A DNA stretch of 64,000 bases from NCBI GenBank assembly GCA_035556195.1, contig DATMFK010000007.1, forward strand, positions 62,001 through 126,000. Direction: 5' to 3'. The translations under genes were made by a program, and so were the position numbers. This document shows, piece by piece, positions 52,938-62,558 of this stretch. This DNA comes from G016756615 sp035556195. GTDB taxonomy: Bacteria > Pseudomonadota > Alphaproteobacteria > Rhizobiales > Rhizobiaceae. The stretch's first letter is position 1. Every line of letters begins with the position of its first letter. Below the pieces are notes generated by a model. That model ran no database searches. It saw nothing but the letters and a program-made list of their open reading frames with translations, and had not been told where the DNA came from.

Positions 52938-54719
52938 ATGACAGGAATGGATGCGGGGTTTGACCAGCTAGAGATCGAACTCTTCAAGAATGCGATCTTC
53001 AGCATTGCCGACGAGATGGCTGCGACGATCGTTCGCACCGCGTATTCGACGGTAGTGCGGGACAACATGGACTTCTCGACCGCGATCACCAACGGCAAGG
53101 GCGAGGTCGTCGCCCAGGGCCTGACGCTCGCCGGCCACCTCGGCTCGATCCCGGTCGCCATCCGCCACATCATGGCAAAGTTCGGCGACCGCATCTATCC
53201 CGAGGACATCATCGTCCTCAACGATCCCTACAGTGGCGGCATGCACCTGCCGGACATCTTCGTGTTCCGTCCCGTCTTTGCCGGCGAGGAGCTGGTGGCG
53301 TTCGCGGCATCGGTCTGCCACCACAGCGACGTCGGCGGCCGCGTGCCGGGCTCGAACGCTGCGGACTCGACCGAGATCTTCCAGGAAGGCGTGCGCATCT
53401 CGCCGATGAAGCTCTACGAGCGCGGCGAGCCGAACGAGACGCTGATGGAGCTGCTGCGCCAGAACGTGCGCATGCCCGACCAGCTCTTCGGCGACCTGCG
53501 CGCGCAGATGGCTGCGGCGCGCGTTGCCGAACGACGCATCTTCGAACTGTGCGACAGCTACGGCACTGGCAAGGCGCAGCGCTACCTCAGCGACATCATT
53601 GACTATGCCGAGCGGATGACCCGCGCCGCGATCGCCACGCTGCCGGACGGCGAGTTCGCGTTCCAGGACTGGATCGATGATGACGGCGTAGTCATCGGCG
53701 TGCCGGTGCTGCTGAAGGTGAGGATCACCAAGAAGGGTCAGAAGATCACCGTCGACTGGACCGGATCGTCGCCGCAGGTGGCGGGCGCGATCAATGCGAC
53801 GCAGTCCTTCACGCAGGCTGCCAGCTACTGCGCGATCCGCTCGATCCTGAACCAGCCCATCCCCGAGAATGAGGGCATGTTCCGCTGCATCGACGTGGTC
53901 GTGCCGAAGGGTACCGTGCTCAACGTGGACCTGCCGGGCGCATGCGCCGCGCGCGGCCTCACCGGGTTCCGCATGCTCGACTGCCTGTTCGGTGCGCTCG
54001 CGCAGATGGCGCCTGAGATCGTCTATGCCGGCTCCGACGGCGGCCTCACGGGCCTCTCGATCGGCGGCTACCGCGCCGACCGCAGCCCGTTCGTCTATGT
54101 CGAGTTCTCCGGCGCATCCTGGGGCGGACGCCCGCATGCGGACGGCCCGGACGGCATCTCGAACCTGCTCTCCAACGTCTGCCTGCCTTCGGTCGAGGTG
54201 ATCGAGCAGTTACAGCCGTTGCAGGTCTGGGCGGCCGAGTTCGTTCCGGACACCGGGGGCGCGGGCAAGTATCGCGGCGGCGCGGCCGTGCGGCGCGAGT
54301 ACCGCCTCACCGAGGACAAGGCGATCCTACAGTGCCGCGTCGATCGCCGGACGTTCCAGCCCTACGGCCTCTACGGCGGCAAGCCGGGCGCGTCCTCGAT
54401 GAACGTGATGGCGATCGAAGACGGAGCGCCCGAGGTCATGCCCGGCAAGGCGACGCTGAACTTCGCGCGCGGTCAGCGTTTCGGCATGACGACGGCCGGT
54501 GGCGGCGGCTGGGGCGACCCGCTCGAGCGCGATCCAATGGCGGTCTTCATCGACTATGAGGACGAGTACGTGTCCGCCGAAGCAGCGCTCGCCGATTATG
54601 GCGTCGTGCTCGGCCCCAAGGGCCCCGACCTCGAGGCGACCGCCGCGCTGCGCGCGGAGCGCCGGGCGGGGGCTCCCAAGGTCACCAGCTTCGTCACCCC
54701 CGAGATTCATGCGGCCTGA
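52938..54719 (+). CDS. hyuB: Hydantoinase B / 5-oxoprolinase beta-type subunit (second HyuB)
   Basis: Subunit of 593 residues with family landmarks VRTAYSTVVRDNMDFSTAI, LNDPYSGGMHLPDIFVF, CHHSDVGGRVPGS with metal-binding histidines, and the C-terminal FGMTTAGGGGWGDPLERDP. The start is ambiguous (ATGs at 52938 and 52947, GTG at 52911). It differs clearly from the first HyuB at 33.2-35.0 kb, so the two are old paralogues and not a recent copy. HyuA follows after 32 bp. Confidence 0.92.
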   Translation: MTGMDAGFDQLEIELFKNAIFSIADEMAATIVRTAYSTVVRDNMDFSTAITNGKGEVVAQGLTLAGHLGSIPVAIRHIMAKFGDRIYPEDIIVLNDPYSGGMHLPDIFVFRPVFAGEELVAFAASVCHHSDVGGRVPGSNAADSTEIFQEGVRISPMKLYERGEPNETLMELLRQNVRMPDQLFGDLRAQMAAARVAERRIFELCDSYGTGKAQRYLSDIIDYAERMTRAAIATLPDGEFAFQDWIDDDGVVIGVPVLLKVRITKKGQKITVDWTGSSPQVAGAINATQSFTQAASYCAIRSILNQPIPENEGMFRCIDVVVPKGTVLNVDLPGACAARGLTGFRMLDCLFGALAQMAPEIVYAGSDGGLTGLSIGGYRADRSPFVYVEFSGASWGGRPHADGPDGISNLLSNVCLPSVEVIEQLQPLQVWAAEFVPDTGGAGKYRGGAAVRREYRLTEDKAILQCRVDRRTFQPYGLYGGKPGASSMNVMAIEDGAPEVMPGKATLNFARGQRFGMTTAGGGGWGDPLERDPMAVFIDYEDEYVSAEAALADYGVVLGPKGPDLEATAALRAERRAGAPKVTSFVTPEIHAA

Positions 54720-54751
54720 GGCTTCAGCCCGGCTGTAATACGGAGAATGAA

Positions 54752-56887
54752 GTGAGACAGTTTCGCGTCGGCATCGACATCGGCGGCACCTTCACCGACG
54801 TCGTCTTCATGGGCGAGGACGGCCGGGTCATCGTCACGAAGGTTTCGTCCTCGATCGAGAACTATTCTTCCGCGATCATCCGCGGCGTGTCGGCGGTGAT
54901 GGCCGAGCACGGTATCGCCGCAAACGACATCATTGAGATCGTGCACGGCACGACCGTCGCCTCGAACACCATCCTCGAGCACAAGGGCGCGCGCACGGCG
55001 TTGGTGACGACGAAGGGTTTCCGCGACGTCCTCGAAATCCGCAACCTGCGCATGCCCAAGCTCTATGACCTCGGCTGGTCGAAGCCTCCGTCACTGGTGC
55101 GCCGCCGGCTGCGCCTCGAGCTGAACGAGCGCATGTCGTCCAAGGGCGAGGTGCTGGTTCCGCTCACCGACGAAGAGATCGACCGGGTCGTCGGCGAACT
55201 CGCCAAGCTCGACGTCGAGGCGATCGCGGTCTGCCTGCTGCATTCCTATGTGAACCCCGAGCACGAAATCCGCCTGCGCGACGCCATCGCCGCGCGCCTG
55301 CCCGAGCGGGTTCTGTCGGTCAGCTCCGACCTGCTGCCGGTCGCCAAAGAATATGAGCGCACGTCGACCACGGTGGTCAACGCCTACGTCAAGCCGATCA
55401 TCGCACACTATCTCGAGTCGCTGATCAGCGAGTTCGCGCGCATCGGCGTCACCGCGCCGCTGCTGCTGATGCAGTCGAACGGCGGCCTGATCCCGGCGGC
55501 TTCGGCTGCGGAGATGCCGGTCAACATCGTCGAGTCCGGCCCGGCGGCGGGCGTCGTCGGCGCGCAGCGCGTCGCGCAGATCAGCGGCGTCTCCAAGGTC
55601 ATCTCCTTCGACATGGGCGGCACGACCGCAAAGGCGTCCGTCGTCGAGGACGGTCAGGTCTCGCGTTCCGAGGAATTCTCGGTCGGCGGCGGCATCATGA
55701 TCGGCTCGCGCCTGATGTCGGGCGGCGGCTACGTGCTCAAGGTCCCCGCCATCGACCTCGCCGAGGTCGGCGCGGGCGGCGGCTCCCAGATCTGGATCGA
55801 CGCGGGCGGGCTGATGAAGATCGGCCCGGAAAGCGCCGGCTCCAACCCCGGCCCGGTCTGCTACGACATCGGCGGCAAGCAGGCGACCGTCACCGACGCC
55901 AACGTGGTGCTGGGCTACATCAACCCCGAGGGGCTTGCAGGCGGCTCGCTGAAGATCAAGCCCGAACTCGCCCGCAAGGCGATCGAGGAGCAGGTCGCGA
56001 CCCGCATGGGCATCCCCGTCGAGGTCGCCGCCTATGGCGCGCACCAGATCGCAGCCTCCAACATGATCCGCGCCATCAAGGCCGTGACCAGCGAGCGGGG
56101 CCGCGATCCGCGCGACTTCGCGCTGGTCGCCTTCGGCGGCAACGGCGCGCTGTTTGCGGCCGGCATGGCCTCGACGCTGGCGATCCGCACCGTGATCGTG
56201 CCGCCGTCGCCGGGCGTGTTCTCGGCCTTCGGCCTGCTCTATTCGGACATCGAGCGCCACCATGGCCGCGCCTTCCGCGTCGCATCGACCGCGGCTGATC
56301 CTGCGGCGATCAGCGCGGCGTTTGAGGAGATCGAGCGCGATGCGGCGGCAGAGTTCCTCAATGCAGGCACGCCGGGGAACCGCATCCGGATGCTTCGCCA
56401 TGCCAAGGTGCAGTATCTCGGCCAAGCGTACGAGCTGACCGTGCCGGTATCGCCTGGCGAACTCGGGGCAGGCAGCATCGACACGCTCGCCGAGGACTTC
56501 GCGCAGGAGCACGAGCGGACCTACGGGCACCGCGCGCCGGCAGGCGAGCCGATCGAGATCGTCAGCCTCGGCGTCGTCGCCCGCATCATTTCCGATGCGT
56601 CGCGCACCGCGCCGGCCTTGCGGCTGGTCGACAGCGACACCCGCCCTCGCCATCCGCGCCGCGCCTATTTCGGTCCCGCCCATGGCTGGGCCGAGGCCAA
56701 GGTCATCAGCCGCGCCGACACGGCAGGCTCCGTCGCCGGACCGTGCATCGTCGAGGAATATGACGCGACCACCATCGTGCCGCCGGGGGCGCGCGCCGAA
56801 CTCGACGCGCAGGGCAACATCGTCCTGACGCTCGGCGCGACCGCCACCAAGTCGGACGCACATCCGGTCGTGGAGGCCGCCGAATGA
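54752..56887 (+). CDS. hyuA: Hydantoinase A / 5-oxoprolinase alpha-type subunit (second HyuA)
   Basis: ATP-binding subunit of 711 residues from GTG 54752, with GGAG 7 bp upstream. It contains GIDIGGTFTDVVF at the N-terminus, VHGTTVASNTIL, SFDMGGTTAKASV in the middle and FGGNGALFAAG late, the actin-like ATP site and conserved loops of HyuA/OplA proteins. Its stop overlaps the racemase-like gene by 4 bp (ATGA), tying ring-opening to that gene. Confidence 0.93.
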   Translation: MRQFRVGIDIGGTFTDVVFMGEDGRVIVTKVSSSIENYSSAIIRGVSAVMAEHGIAANDIIEIVHGTTVASNTILEHKGARTALVTTKGFRDVLEIRNLRMPKLYDLGWSKPPSLVRRRLRLELNERMSSKGEVLVPLTDEEIDRVVGELAKLDVEAIAVCLLHSYVNPEHEIRLRDAIAARLPERVLSVSSDLLPVAKEYERTSTTVVNAYVKPIIAHYLESLISEFARIGVTAPLLLMQSNGGLIPAASAAEMPVNIVESGPAAGVVGAQRVAQISGVSKVISFDMGGTTAKASVVEDGQVSRSEEFSVGGGIMIGSRLMSGGGYVLKVPAIDLAEVGAGGGSQIWIDAGGLMKIGPESAGSNPGPVCYDIGGKQATVTDANVVLGYINPEGLAGGSLKIKPELARKAIEEQVATRMGIPVEVAAYGAHQIAASNMIRAIKAVTSERGRDPRDFALVAFGGNGALFAAGMASTLAIRTVIVPPSPGVFSAFGLLYSDIERHHGRAFRVASTAADPAAISAAFEEIERDAAAEFLNAGTPGNRIRMLRHAKVQYLGQAYELTVPVSPGELGAGSIDTLAEDFAQEHERTYGHRAPAGEPIEIVSLGVVARIISDASRTAPALRLVDSDTRPRHPRRAYFGPAHGWAEAKVISRADTAGSVAGPCIVEEYDATTIVPPGARAELDAQGNIVLTLGATATKSDAHPVVEAAE

Positions 56888-58026
56888 CAGCAGCCGCGTC
56901 CTCGCTCGACACGCCCATGCGCGCCGCCGCGGTCACGATCGACCTGACGCGGCTTGCCGCCAACCTTGCCCGACTGCGAGTATCGACAGGCGAGGGGCGC
57001 CGCATCTATGCGGTGATCAAGGGCGACAGCTACGGGGCGGGCATCGTGCAGTCGGCGCAGGCGCTTCAGGCGGCCGGCGTCGACGCGCTCGCGGTCGGCA
57101 ATGCCGACGACGTGGTCATGTTGCGGGCCGCCGGCATCACCTGTGATATCCTCGCCTACGGCTCGACCCCGCCGGTGATGGCCGCGCACCTGATCGAGCT
57201 CGACGCGATCTTGACGATCCACGACCTGGCGTCGCTTCACGCGATCCTTGCGGCGGCGAAGGCAGCGAAAGCGGCGAAGCCCCCGCGTGTGTTCGTCAAG
57301 GTGGATTGCGGGCTGGCGCGGCTCGGCATCGCGCTTTCGGACGCCGAGGAGGTTTTCTCGACGCTCGCCGCGACCGACAGCGTCACTGTGGAAGGCATCT
57401 ACACTCACCTTGCCGGCCAGCACGACCCGGTTCGCGTCCGAGTGCAGGCAGACCGCCTCGCGCAGGCCGTAGCTGTGGCGAAGACGCATGGCATCGCCCC
57501 GCAGATCATCATGCTGGCGTCTAGCTGGTTGATCCTCAAACATCCCGACCTCAACCTGACCGCCGTCGATCCGGGCCGCATCGTCTTCGGCCTCGCCCGT
57601 GACGAGTGGGGTGTCGGCGGCGAGTACGAAGCCGTGATTGCGCGGTTTTCCGGCAGGCTCATCCAGGTGTCGACGCTCCCCGCCGGCACGATCCCCTACG
57701 GTTCGAACGAGCCGATCGCGAGCGAGCTTCGCGTCGGCGTCATCGCGGCGGGAACGACAGACGGGCTGGTCTTCACCCGGCCGGGGCAACCGGTGCTGGT
57801 GCGCGGCAAGCGCGCCGCGCAGCTCGGAGCGTCAGGCATCGAGCACAGCCTCGTCGACCTGTCGGCCGTTCCGGATGCGAATGTGGGGGACGAGGTGGTC
57901 TGGTTTGGGCGCGACGGCGACGAAGAGATCACCCCGCTGGAATTTTCGCGCTATTGCGATCGGCCGATCGACCAGTGCATCCCACTGGTCGGACGGCTGG
58001 CGCGCAGAAATTATGTGAGCAGTTAA
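56884..58026 (+). CDS. Divergent alanine-racemase-family PLP enzyme
   Basis: Fold-type III protein of 380 residues. The PLP Lys46 is in YAVIKGDSYGAG (alanine racemase: AVVKADAYGHG), Arg146 is in VDCGLARLG, and Tyr272 in TIPYGSN corresponds to the second catalytic base. However the GYADG motif is GTTDG and the conserved CMDQ motif is replaced by GIEHS (318-322), so substrate specificity should differ from alanine. The gene is coupled to HyuA by a 4-bp overlap and lies 59 bp before the importer. A plausible role is racemisation of the amino acid or ureido acid produced by the hydantoinase, but a different PLP reaction is possible. Confidence 0.83.
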   Translation: MTAAASSLDTPMRAAAVTIDLTRLAANLARLRVSTGEGRRIYAVIKGDSYGAGIVQSAQALQAAGVDALAVGNADDVVMLRAAGITCDILAYGSTPPVMAAHLIELDAILTIHDLASLHAILAAAKAAKAAKPPRVFVKVDCGLARLGIALSDAEEVFSTLAATDSVTVEGIYTHLAGQHDPVRVRVQADRLAQAVAVAKTHGIAPQIIMLASSWLILKHPDLNLTAVDPGRIVFGLARDEWGVGGEYEAVIARFSGRLIQVSTLPAGTIPYGSNEPIASELRVGVIAAGTTDGLVFTRPGQPVLVRGKRAAQLGASGIEHSLVDLSAVPDANVGDEVVWFGRDGDEEITPLEFSRYCDRPIDQCIPLVGRLARRNYVSS

Positions 58027-58085
58027 GGCCCGGTAGAAGGCCAGTATCAACGCATCAGTACATGCACCGAAAAGGGGAATGGGAA

Positions 58086-59639
58086 ATGAAAATGCACCGC
58101 CGTAACTTTCTCCGCTCCGCCGGCGCTGCGTCGCTCCTGCCGGCTGGCTTCTGGACCTCGGTCCTCCACGCCCAGCCCAACGATGGCAAGACGCTGGTCA
58201 TCACGCTTCCGACCAACCCGATCACCATCGACCCGATCAACCAGCTCAGCCACGACGTGATGGTGCTCGGCCAGACTGTGTTCGAGAACCTCATCGAGTA
58301 CGACGTCGACGGCAACCTGGTGCCGCAGCTCGCCGAAGAGATGCCGGAGGTTTCCGACGACCAGCTCAGCTTCACCTTCAAGCTGCGCAAGGACGTCAAG
58401 TTCCACAACGGCAAGCCGCTGAGTGCGGAAGATGTCGCCTACAGCTTCAACTACATGCTCAACCCCGAGAACAAGGCGGCGCGCCGCAACGTGTTCTCGC
58501 GCCTCAAGGGCGCCGAGGCGATCGACACGCACACTGTGCGCATCGACATGAACGAGCCCTATTCGCCGTGGCTCTGCTTCATGAGCAAGTACATGGGCAT
58601 CTTCCCGGCCGGCTCGCGCGAGGAGCACGGCAGCGACTATTTCCGCCTGTCGCCGAAGGGCGTTGGCACCGGCGTCGGCATCTTCGAGGAGTGGATCCCG
58701 GACACCTCGGTCACCTTCCTGCGCAACCCCGACTACTGGCGCGAGGGCCTGCCGGCCTGGGAGAAGCTGGTCGTCAAAGTCGTGCCGGATACCTCCTCGC
58801 GCCTCGCGTTGCTGCAGAGCGGCGACGTCGACATCATAAGCGCGGTGCCGCCGCAGGATTATGAGCGCCTGAAGGCAATGGACGGCATCGACGGCGACAT
58901 CCGTCCGACGACCGCCGCATGGCTGGCCCTGTTCCCGAACAACGCCAAGGCGCCATTCGACGACGTGAAGTTCCGCCAGGCGATCTCCTACGCGCTCGAC
59001 CGCGCGCTGCTCGCCTCGGAGGTCTACCAGGGATACCTCGACCCGACCGCTGTCGCCGCGCCGCCGAAGAGCTGGTGGTACAACGACACGCTCGACGCGG
59101 GCCTTGCCTACGACCTCGAGAAGGCCAAGGCGCTGCTGGCGGAATCGAAGTATCCGACCGGCGCCAGCTTCGAGCTGCAGACGGCAACCAACCCGTATAT
59201 GCTCGAGACCAACGACTGCGCGCTGTTTATCCAGGCGCTGCTCTCCGAGATCGGCGTCAACGTGACGATCGTTCCGGTCGAGTTCAACGTGCTGATCTCA
59301 GCCGTCATCAAGGGCGAGCATACGGCCTCGGTGATGATCTTCGCTTCGCCGGGCGAGCCGACCTATGCGATCCAGGGCGTGCTGACGGCTGGCCAGTCGG
59401 TTGCCGGCGGCGTGAACTACGCCAACACGACCGTCGCCGAACTGCTGGGCAAGGCATTTGCCACCACCGACCCGGAGGTGCAGCTGCCGATCTACCACGA
59501 GATCCAGAAGGTGATCGCAGAAGACATGCCGGTGATCACGCTCGGCTTCGCTTCGGCTTCCGGCCTGTGGCGCGACCGGGTAAACAACTACAAGCTCAGC
59601 CAGGGCATCACCATGAATGTGACGCAGGTCTCGGTCTAG
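58086..59639 (+). CDS. Peptide-type ABC transporter substrate-binding protein (family 5), Tat-type signal
   Basis: Receptor of 517 residues. MKMHRRNFLRSAGAASLLPAG begins with a twin-arginine-like RRNFLR motif, unusual compared with the Sec signals of the other three family-5 receptors here, so folding may precede export. Mature landmarks are TITIDPINQ-like NPITIDPINQLSHD, FTFKLRKDVKFHNGKPLSA and DDVKFRQAISYALDRA. It lies 59 bp after the racemase-like gene and starts a complete importer. Confidence 0.93.
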   Translation: MKMHRRNFLRSAGAASLLPAGFWTSVLHAQPNDGKTLVITLPTNPITIDPINQLSHDVMVLGQTVFENLIEYDVDGNLVPQLAEEMPEVSDDQLSFTFKLRKDVKFHNGKPLSAEDVAYSFNYMLNPENKAARRNVFSRLKGAEAIDTHTVRIDMNEPYSPWLCFMSKYMGIFPAGSREEHGSDYFRLSPKGVGTGVGIFEEWIPDTSVTFLRNPDYWREGLPAWEKLVVKVVPDTSSRLALLQSGDVDIISAVPPQDYERLKAMDGIDGDIRPTTAAWLALFPNNAKAPFDDVKFRQAISYALDRALLASEVYQGYLDPTAVAAPPKSWWYNDTLDAGLAYDLEKAKALLAESKYPTGASFELQTATNPYMLETNDCALFIQALLSEIGVNVTIVPVEFNVLISAVIKGEHTASVMIFASPGEPTYAIQGVLTAGQSVAGGVNYANTTVAELLGKAFATTDPEVQLPIYHEIQKVIAEDMPVITLGFASASGLWRDRVNNYKLSQGITMNVTQVSV

Positions 59640-59680
59640 GTCGGTAGCCCTCAAGGGCGGACAAGAAGCAAGGGTCGCGA

Positions 59681-60631
59681 ATGTTGCGCATGATCCTATC
59701 GCGAGCGCTGTTTTCTGTCGCGACCGTGGTCGGCGTCGGGTTGGTCCTGTTCCTCCTGACCCGGTCCATGGGCGACAGTCCGGCGAGCATCGTGCTGGGG
59801 GCGGACGCGACGCTCGAGGAAATCGCCGCGTTCGAGGTCCGTCACGGCCTCGACCGGCCGATCCTTGTCCAGTACGGCGACTGGCTCGCCAGGCTGGTTC
59901 TCAATACAGACCTCGGCACATCCTTCGTTACCGGCCGCCAGGCCGGGGACGAGGTGAGCCGCGGCCTGCTGGTGACGATGGAGCTGGTGGTGCTTGCCTT
60001 CGTGTTCGCGCTTGCGGTCGCCATCCCGTTCGGCGTGCTCGCGGCGCTCCATCGTGGCCGTTGGATCGACCAGATTTCGCGCATCATCGCGGTGATGGGG
60101 CTGTCGATCCCGGGCTTCTGGCTCGGGCTCCTGCTCATACGCTTCATGTCGCTCGAACTGGGCTGGCTGCCGCCGGGGGGCTTCGTCGCGCTGTCAGAAA
60201 GCATCACCGGCAACCTGCGCACCATGATCCTGCCGGCCTTCGCGCTCGGCGTCTACCAGATCGCGGTCATCAGCCGCATGATGCGCTCCAGCATGCTGGA
60301 CGTGCTGTCGGCCGACCATGTCCGCACCGCGCGCGCCATGGGCCTGCCAGGATACAAGGTGCTGCTCTATGCGCTGCGCAACGCGCTCGGCCCGGTCGTC
60401 TCGGTTGCGGCGCTGTCATTCGGCTACACCTTCGGATGGGCCCTCATCATCGAACAGATATTCTCGATCCCCGGCCTGTCGCGCTCGCTGCTGACGGCCA
60501 TCTCGCAGCGTGACTTCGTGCTGGTACAGGCGGTGGTTTTCGTCTTCACGCTGACCTTCATCCTATGCAACCTCGCAGCGGACCTCCTCAACGTGGCGCT
60601 CAATCCCCGCCTGCGCGGAGCCTCGGCATGA
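59681..60631 (+). CDS. Peptide-type ABC transporter permease (DppB-like)
   Basis: Inner-membrane permease of 316 residues. It has the N-terminal helix ATVVGVGLVLFLLTRSMGDSP with MGDSP in place of APGDP, and the EAA-loop segment TARAMGLPGYKVLLYALRNA. The gene starts 41 bp after the receptor and ends in an ATGA overlap with permease C. Confidence 0.93.
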   Translation: MLRMILSRALFSVATVVGVGLVLFLLTRSMGDSPASIVLGADATLEEIAAFEVRHGLDRPILVQYGDWLARLVLNTDLGTSFVTGRQAGDEVSRGLLVTMELVVLAFVFALAVAIPFGVLAALHRGRWIDQISRIIAVMGLSIPGFWLGLLLIRFMSLELGWLPPGGFVALSESITGNLRTMILPAFALGVYQIAVISRMMRSSMLDVLSADHVRTARAMGLPGYKVLLYALRNALGPVVSVAALSFGYTFGWALIIEQIFSIPGLSRSLLTAISQRDFVLVQAVVFVFTLTFILCNLAADLLNVALNPRLRGASA

Positions 60632-61551
60632 GCGTCCAGGCCGACAAAGCGCCGCGCCGGAGCCTTGGCAGCTTCATCGCCAGCCAGATCGAGCTCGTCG
60701 GCGGATGGTCTGCCGCACTAGGCGCGCTGCTGATCATCGTTATCTGCCTTGCGGCGCTACTAGCACCGTGGGTCGCGCCGTTCGATCCCGTCGCGACGGA
60801 TTTCCGCGCCCGGCTCAAGCCGCCGTCATGGGCGCACTGGATGGGCACTGACCAGGCCGGACGCGACATCATGAGCCGCCTGATCTGGGGCGCGCGGGCG
60901 TCGCTGAAGGTGAGCTTCGGCGCGGCCGTGATCGGCACGCTGCTTGGCGTCTCGCTCGGCCTCGCCGCGGCGCGCTTTCGCGGCGGCATCGTCGACAACC
61001 TCATCATGCGCACGGTCGACGCAATCGCGTCGATCCCGCTCCTGATCTGGGCAATTGCCGTCATCGGCACCATCGGGCCGGTGCCGATCGTCCTCGGCCC
61101 GATCACGCTGCAGAACGAAGACAAGCTGCTGATGCTGATCGGCGTCCTCTACCTGCCGATGATGACGCGCGTGACCTACACCGTCGCCTCAGCTGAGAAG
61201 ATGGCCGACTACGTCAAGGCGCGGGTGCTGCAAGGTGTCTCGCAAGGGCGCATCATGCTTGGCGACGTGCTGCCGAACTGTCTGTCGCCGATTATCGTGC
61301 AGGTGACCTTTCTGATCGCCGTCGGGCTGATCGTCGAGGCGGCGGTGAGCTTCATCGGCCTTGGCGTGCAGCCGCCGCGCCCGAGCTGGGGCACAATGCT
61401 TGCTGACGCGCGGCCCTACATCCTCGGGCCCGAATGGTGGCTGTCCTTCTTCCCCGGTCTCGTCATCTCGCTGACGGTGATCGGCTTCAACCTCCTGGGC
61501 GACGGTCTGCGCGAGGCTGCCGACCCCCGCCGCATGGCACATGGGGCGTGA
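60628..61551 (+). CDS. Peptide-type ABC transporter permease (DppC-like)
   Basis: Inner-membrane permease of 307 residues, with MGTDQAGRDIMSRLIWGARAS near residue 70, EAA-loop VKARVLQGVSQGRIMLGDVLPN and C-terminal SFIGLGVQPPRPSWG. ATG at 60628 overlaps the DppB stop; its own stop overlaps the next start by one base. Confidence 0.93.
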   Translation: MSVQADKAPRRSLGSFIASQIELVGGWSAALGALLIIVICLAALLAPWVAPFDPVATDFRARLKPPSWAHWMGTDQAGRDIMSRLIWGARASLKVSFGAAVIGTLLGVSLGLAAARFRGGIVDNLIMRTVDAIASIPLLIWAIAVIGTIGPVPIVLGPITLQNEDKLLMLIGVLYLPMMTRVTYTVASAEKMADYVKARVLQGVSQGRIMLGDVLPNCLSPIIVQVTFLIAVGLIVEAAVSFIGLGVQPPRPSWGTMLADARPYILGPEWWLSFFPGLVISLTVIGFNLLGDGLREAADPRRMAHGA

Positions 61552-62558
61552 TGATGCACATGACGGCAAAGCCGGAACGCGCGCCGCTCCTCTCCATCCG
61601 GGGCCTTGGCATCTCGTTCCCATCGATCTATGGCAGGGTCGAGGCAGTGCGTGGCCTCGACCTTGATGTCGGCGAGGGCGAGATCGTCGGGCTGGTGGGC
61701 GAAAGCGGTTCCGGCAAGAGCCTCACCTCGCTGGCGGTGATGGGCCTCGTGGCGCAGCCGGGCCGCGTCGAGGCAGGCGAGATAAGGCTCGCGGGGCGCG
61801 ACATCGTCGGCCTCTCGCCGAAGGAACTGCGCGAGATGCGCGGTCGGGACGTCTCGATGGTGTTCCAGGAGCCGCTGACGGCGCTGAACCCCGCCTTTCC
61901 GATCGGCCGCCAGCTTACCGACGTCATCCTCACCCACCGTCCGGTCAGCCGCGCCGAGGCGCGCGAGATTGCCGTGCAGGCATTAACCGATGTTGGCATC
62001 CGCGAGCCGCGCGAGCGGCTTGGCGCCTATCCGCACGAGTTTTCAGGCGGCATGCGCCAGCGTGTGCTGATCGCCACGGCGATCGCCTGCGAGCCGAAGC
62101 TCTTGATTGCCGACGAGCCGACGACGGCGCTCGACGTCACCGTGCAGGCGCAGATCATCGACCTGTTGCGCCGGTTGCAGGCCGAACGCGGGCTTTCGAT
62201 CCTGCTGATCTCGCACAACCTCCACCTGGTGTCCGAGCTGTGCGAGCGGGTTGTCGTCATGTATGGCGGGCAGGTGATGGAAAGCGGCAGCGCGGAAGAG
62301 CTGTTCCTGCGCCCGCGCCACCCCTATTCGCGGCTCCTGCAGGACTGCGTGCCAAGCCTCGACAATCCGCGCAACTCGCGCCTCGCGGCCATTCCGGGCG
62401 CGGCGCCGAGCCCCGGTGAGATCAGTGCGGGCTGCCCCTTTGCACCCCGCTGTGCGCGCGCGACAGACCGCTGCACGCAGGAGATGCCGCCGCTGGCGCA
62501 GGCCGGAGCGCACAAGGTTGCCTGCTGGCACCCGCTGTCGGAGGCCGTCGCATGCTGA
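61551..62558 (+). CDS. Peptide-type ABC transporter ATP-binding protein (DppD-like)
   Basis: ATPase of 335 residues with Walker A GESGSGKS near residue 50, signature FSGGMRQRV, Walker B LLIADEPTTALDVT and a DppD-type C-terminal cysteine cluster (GCPFAPRCARATDRC). Several ATGs cluster at 61551-61560; 61551 is used. It overlaps the DppF-like gene by 7 bp. Confidence 0.93.
   Translation: MMHMTAKPERAPLLSIRGLGISFPSIYGRVEAVRGLDLDVGEGEIVGLVGESGSGKSLTSLAVMGLVAQPGRVEAGEIRLAGRDIVGLSPKELREMRGRDVSMVFQEPLTALNPAFPIGRQLTDVILTHRPVSRAEAREIAVQALTDVGIREPRERLGAYPHEFSGGMRQRVLIATAIACEPKLLIADEPTTALDVTVQAQIIDLLRRLQAERGLSILLISHNLHLVSELCERVVVMYGGQVMESGSAEELFLRPRHPYSRLLQDCVPSLDNPRNSRLAAIPGAAPSPGEISAGCPFAPRCARATDRCTQEMPPLAQAGAHKVACWHPLSEAVAC

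Noticed and set aside
52968..54137. A 389-codon minus-strand open frame opposite HyuB
   Set aside because: Shadow frame of HyuB; composition and lack of domains argue against coding.
55091..56863. A 590-codon minus-strand open frame
   Set aside because: Antisense to HyuA with low-complexity Arg/Asp-rich translation; no motif and no ribosome binding site.
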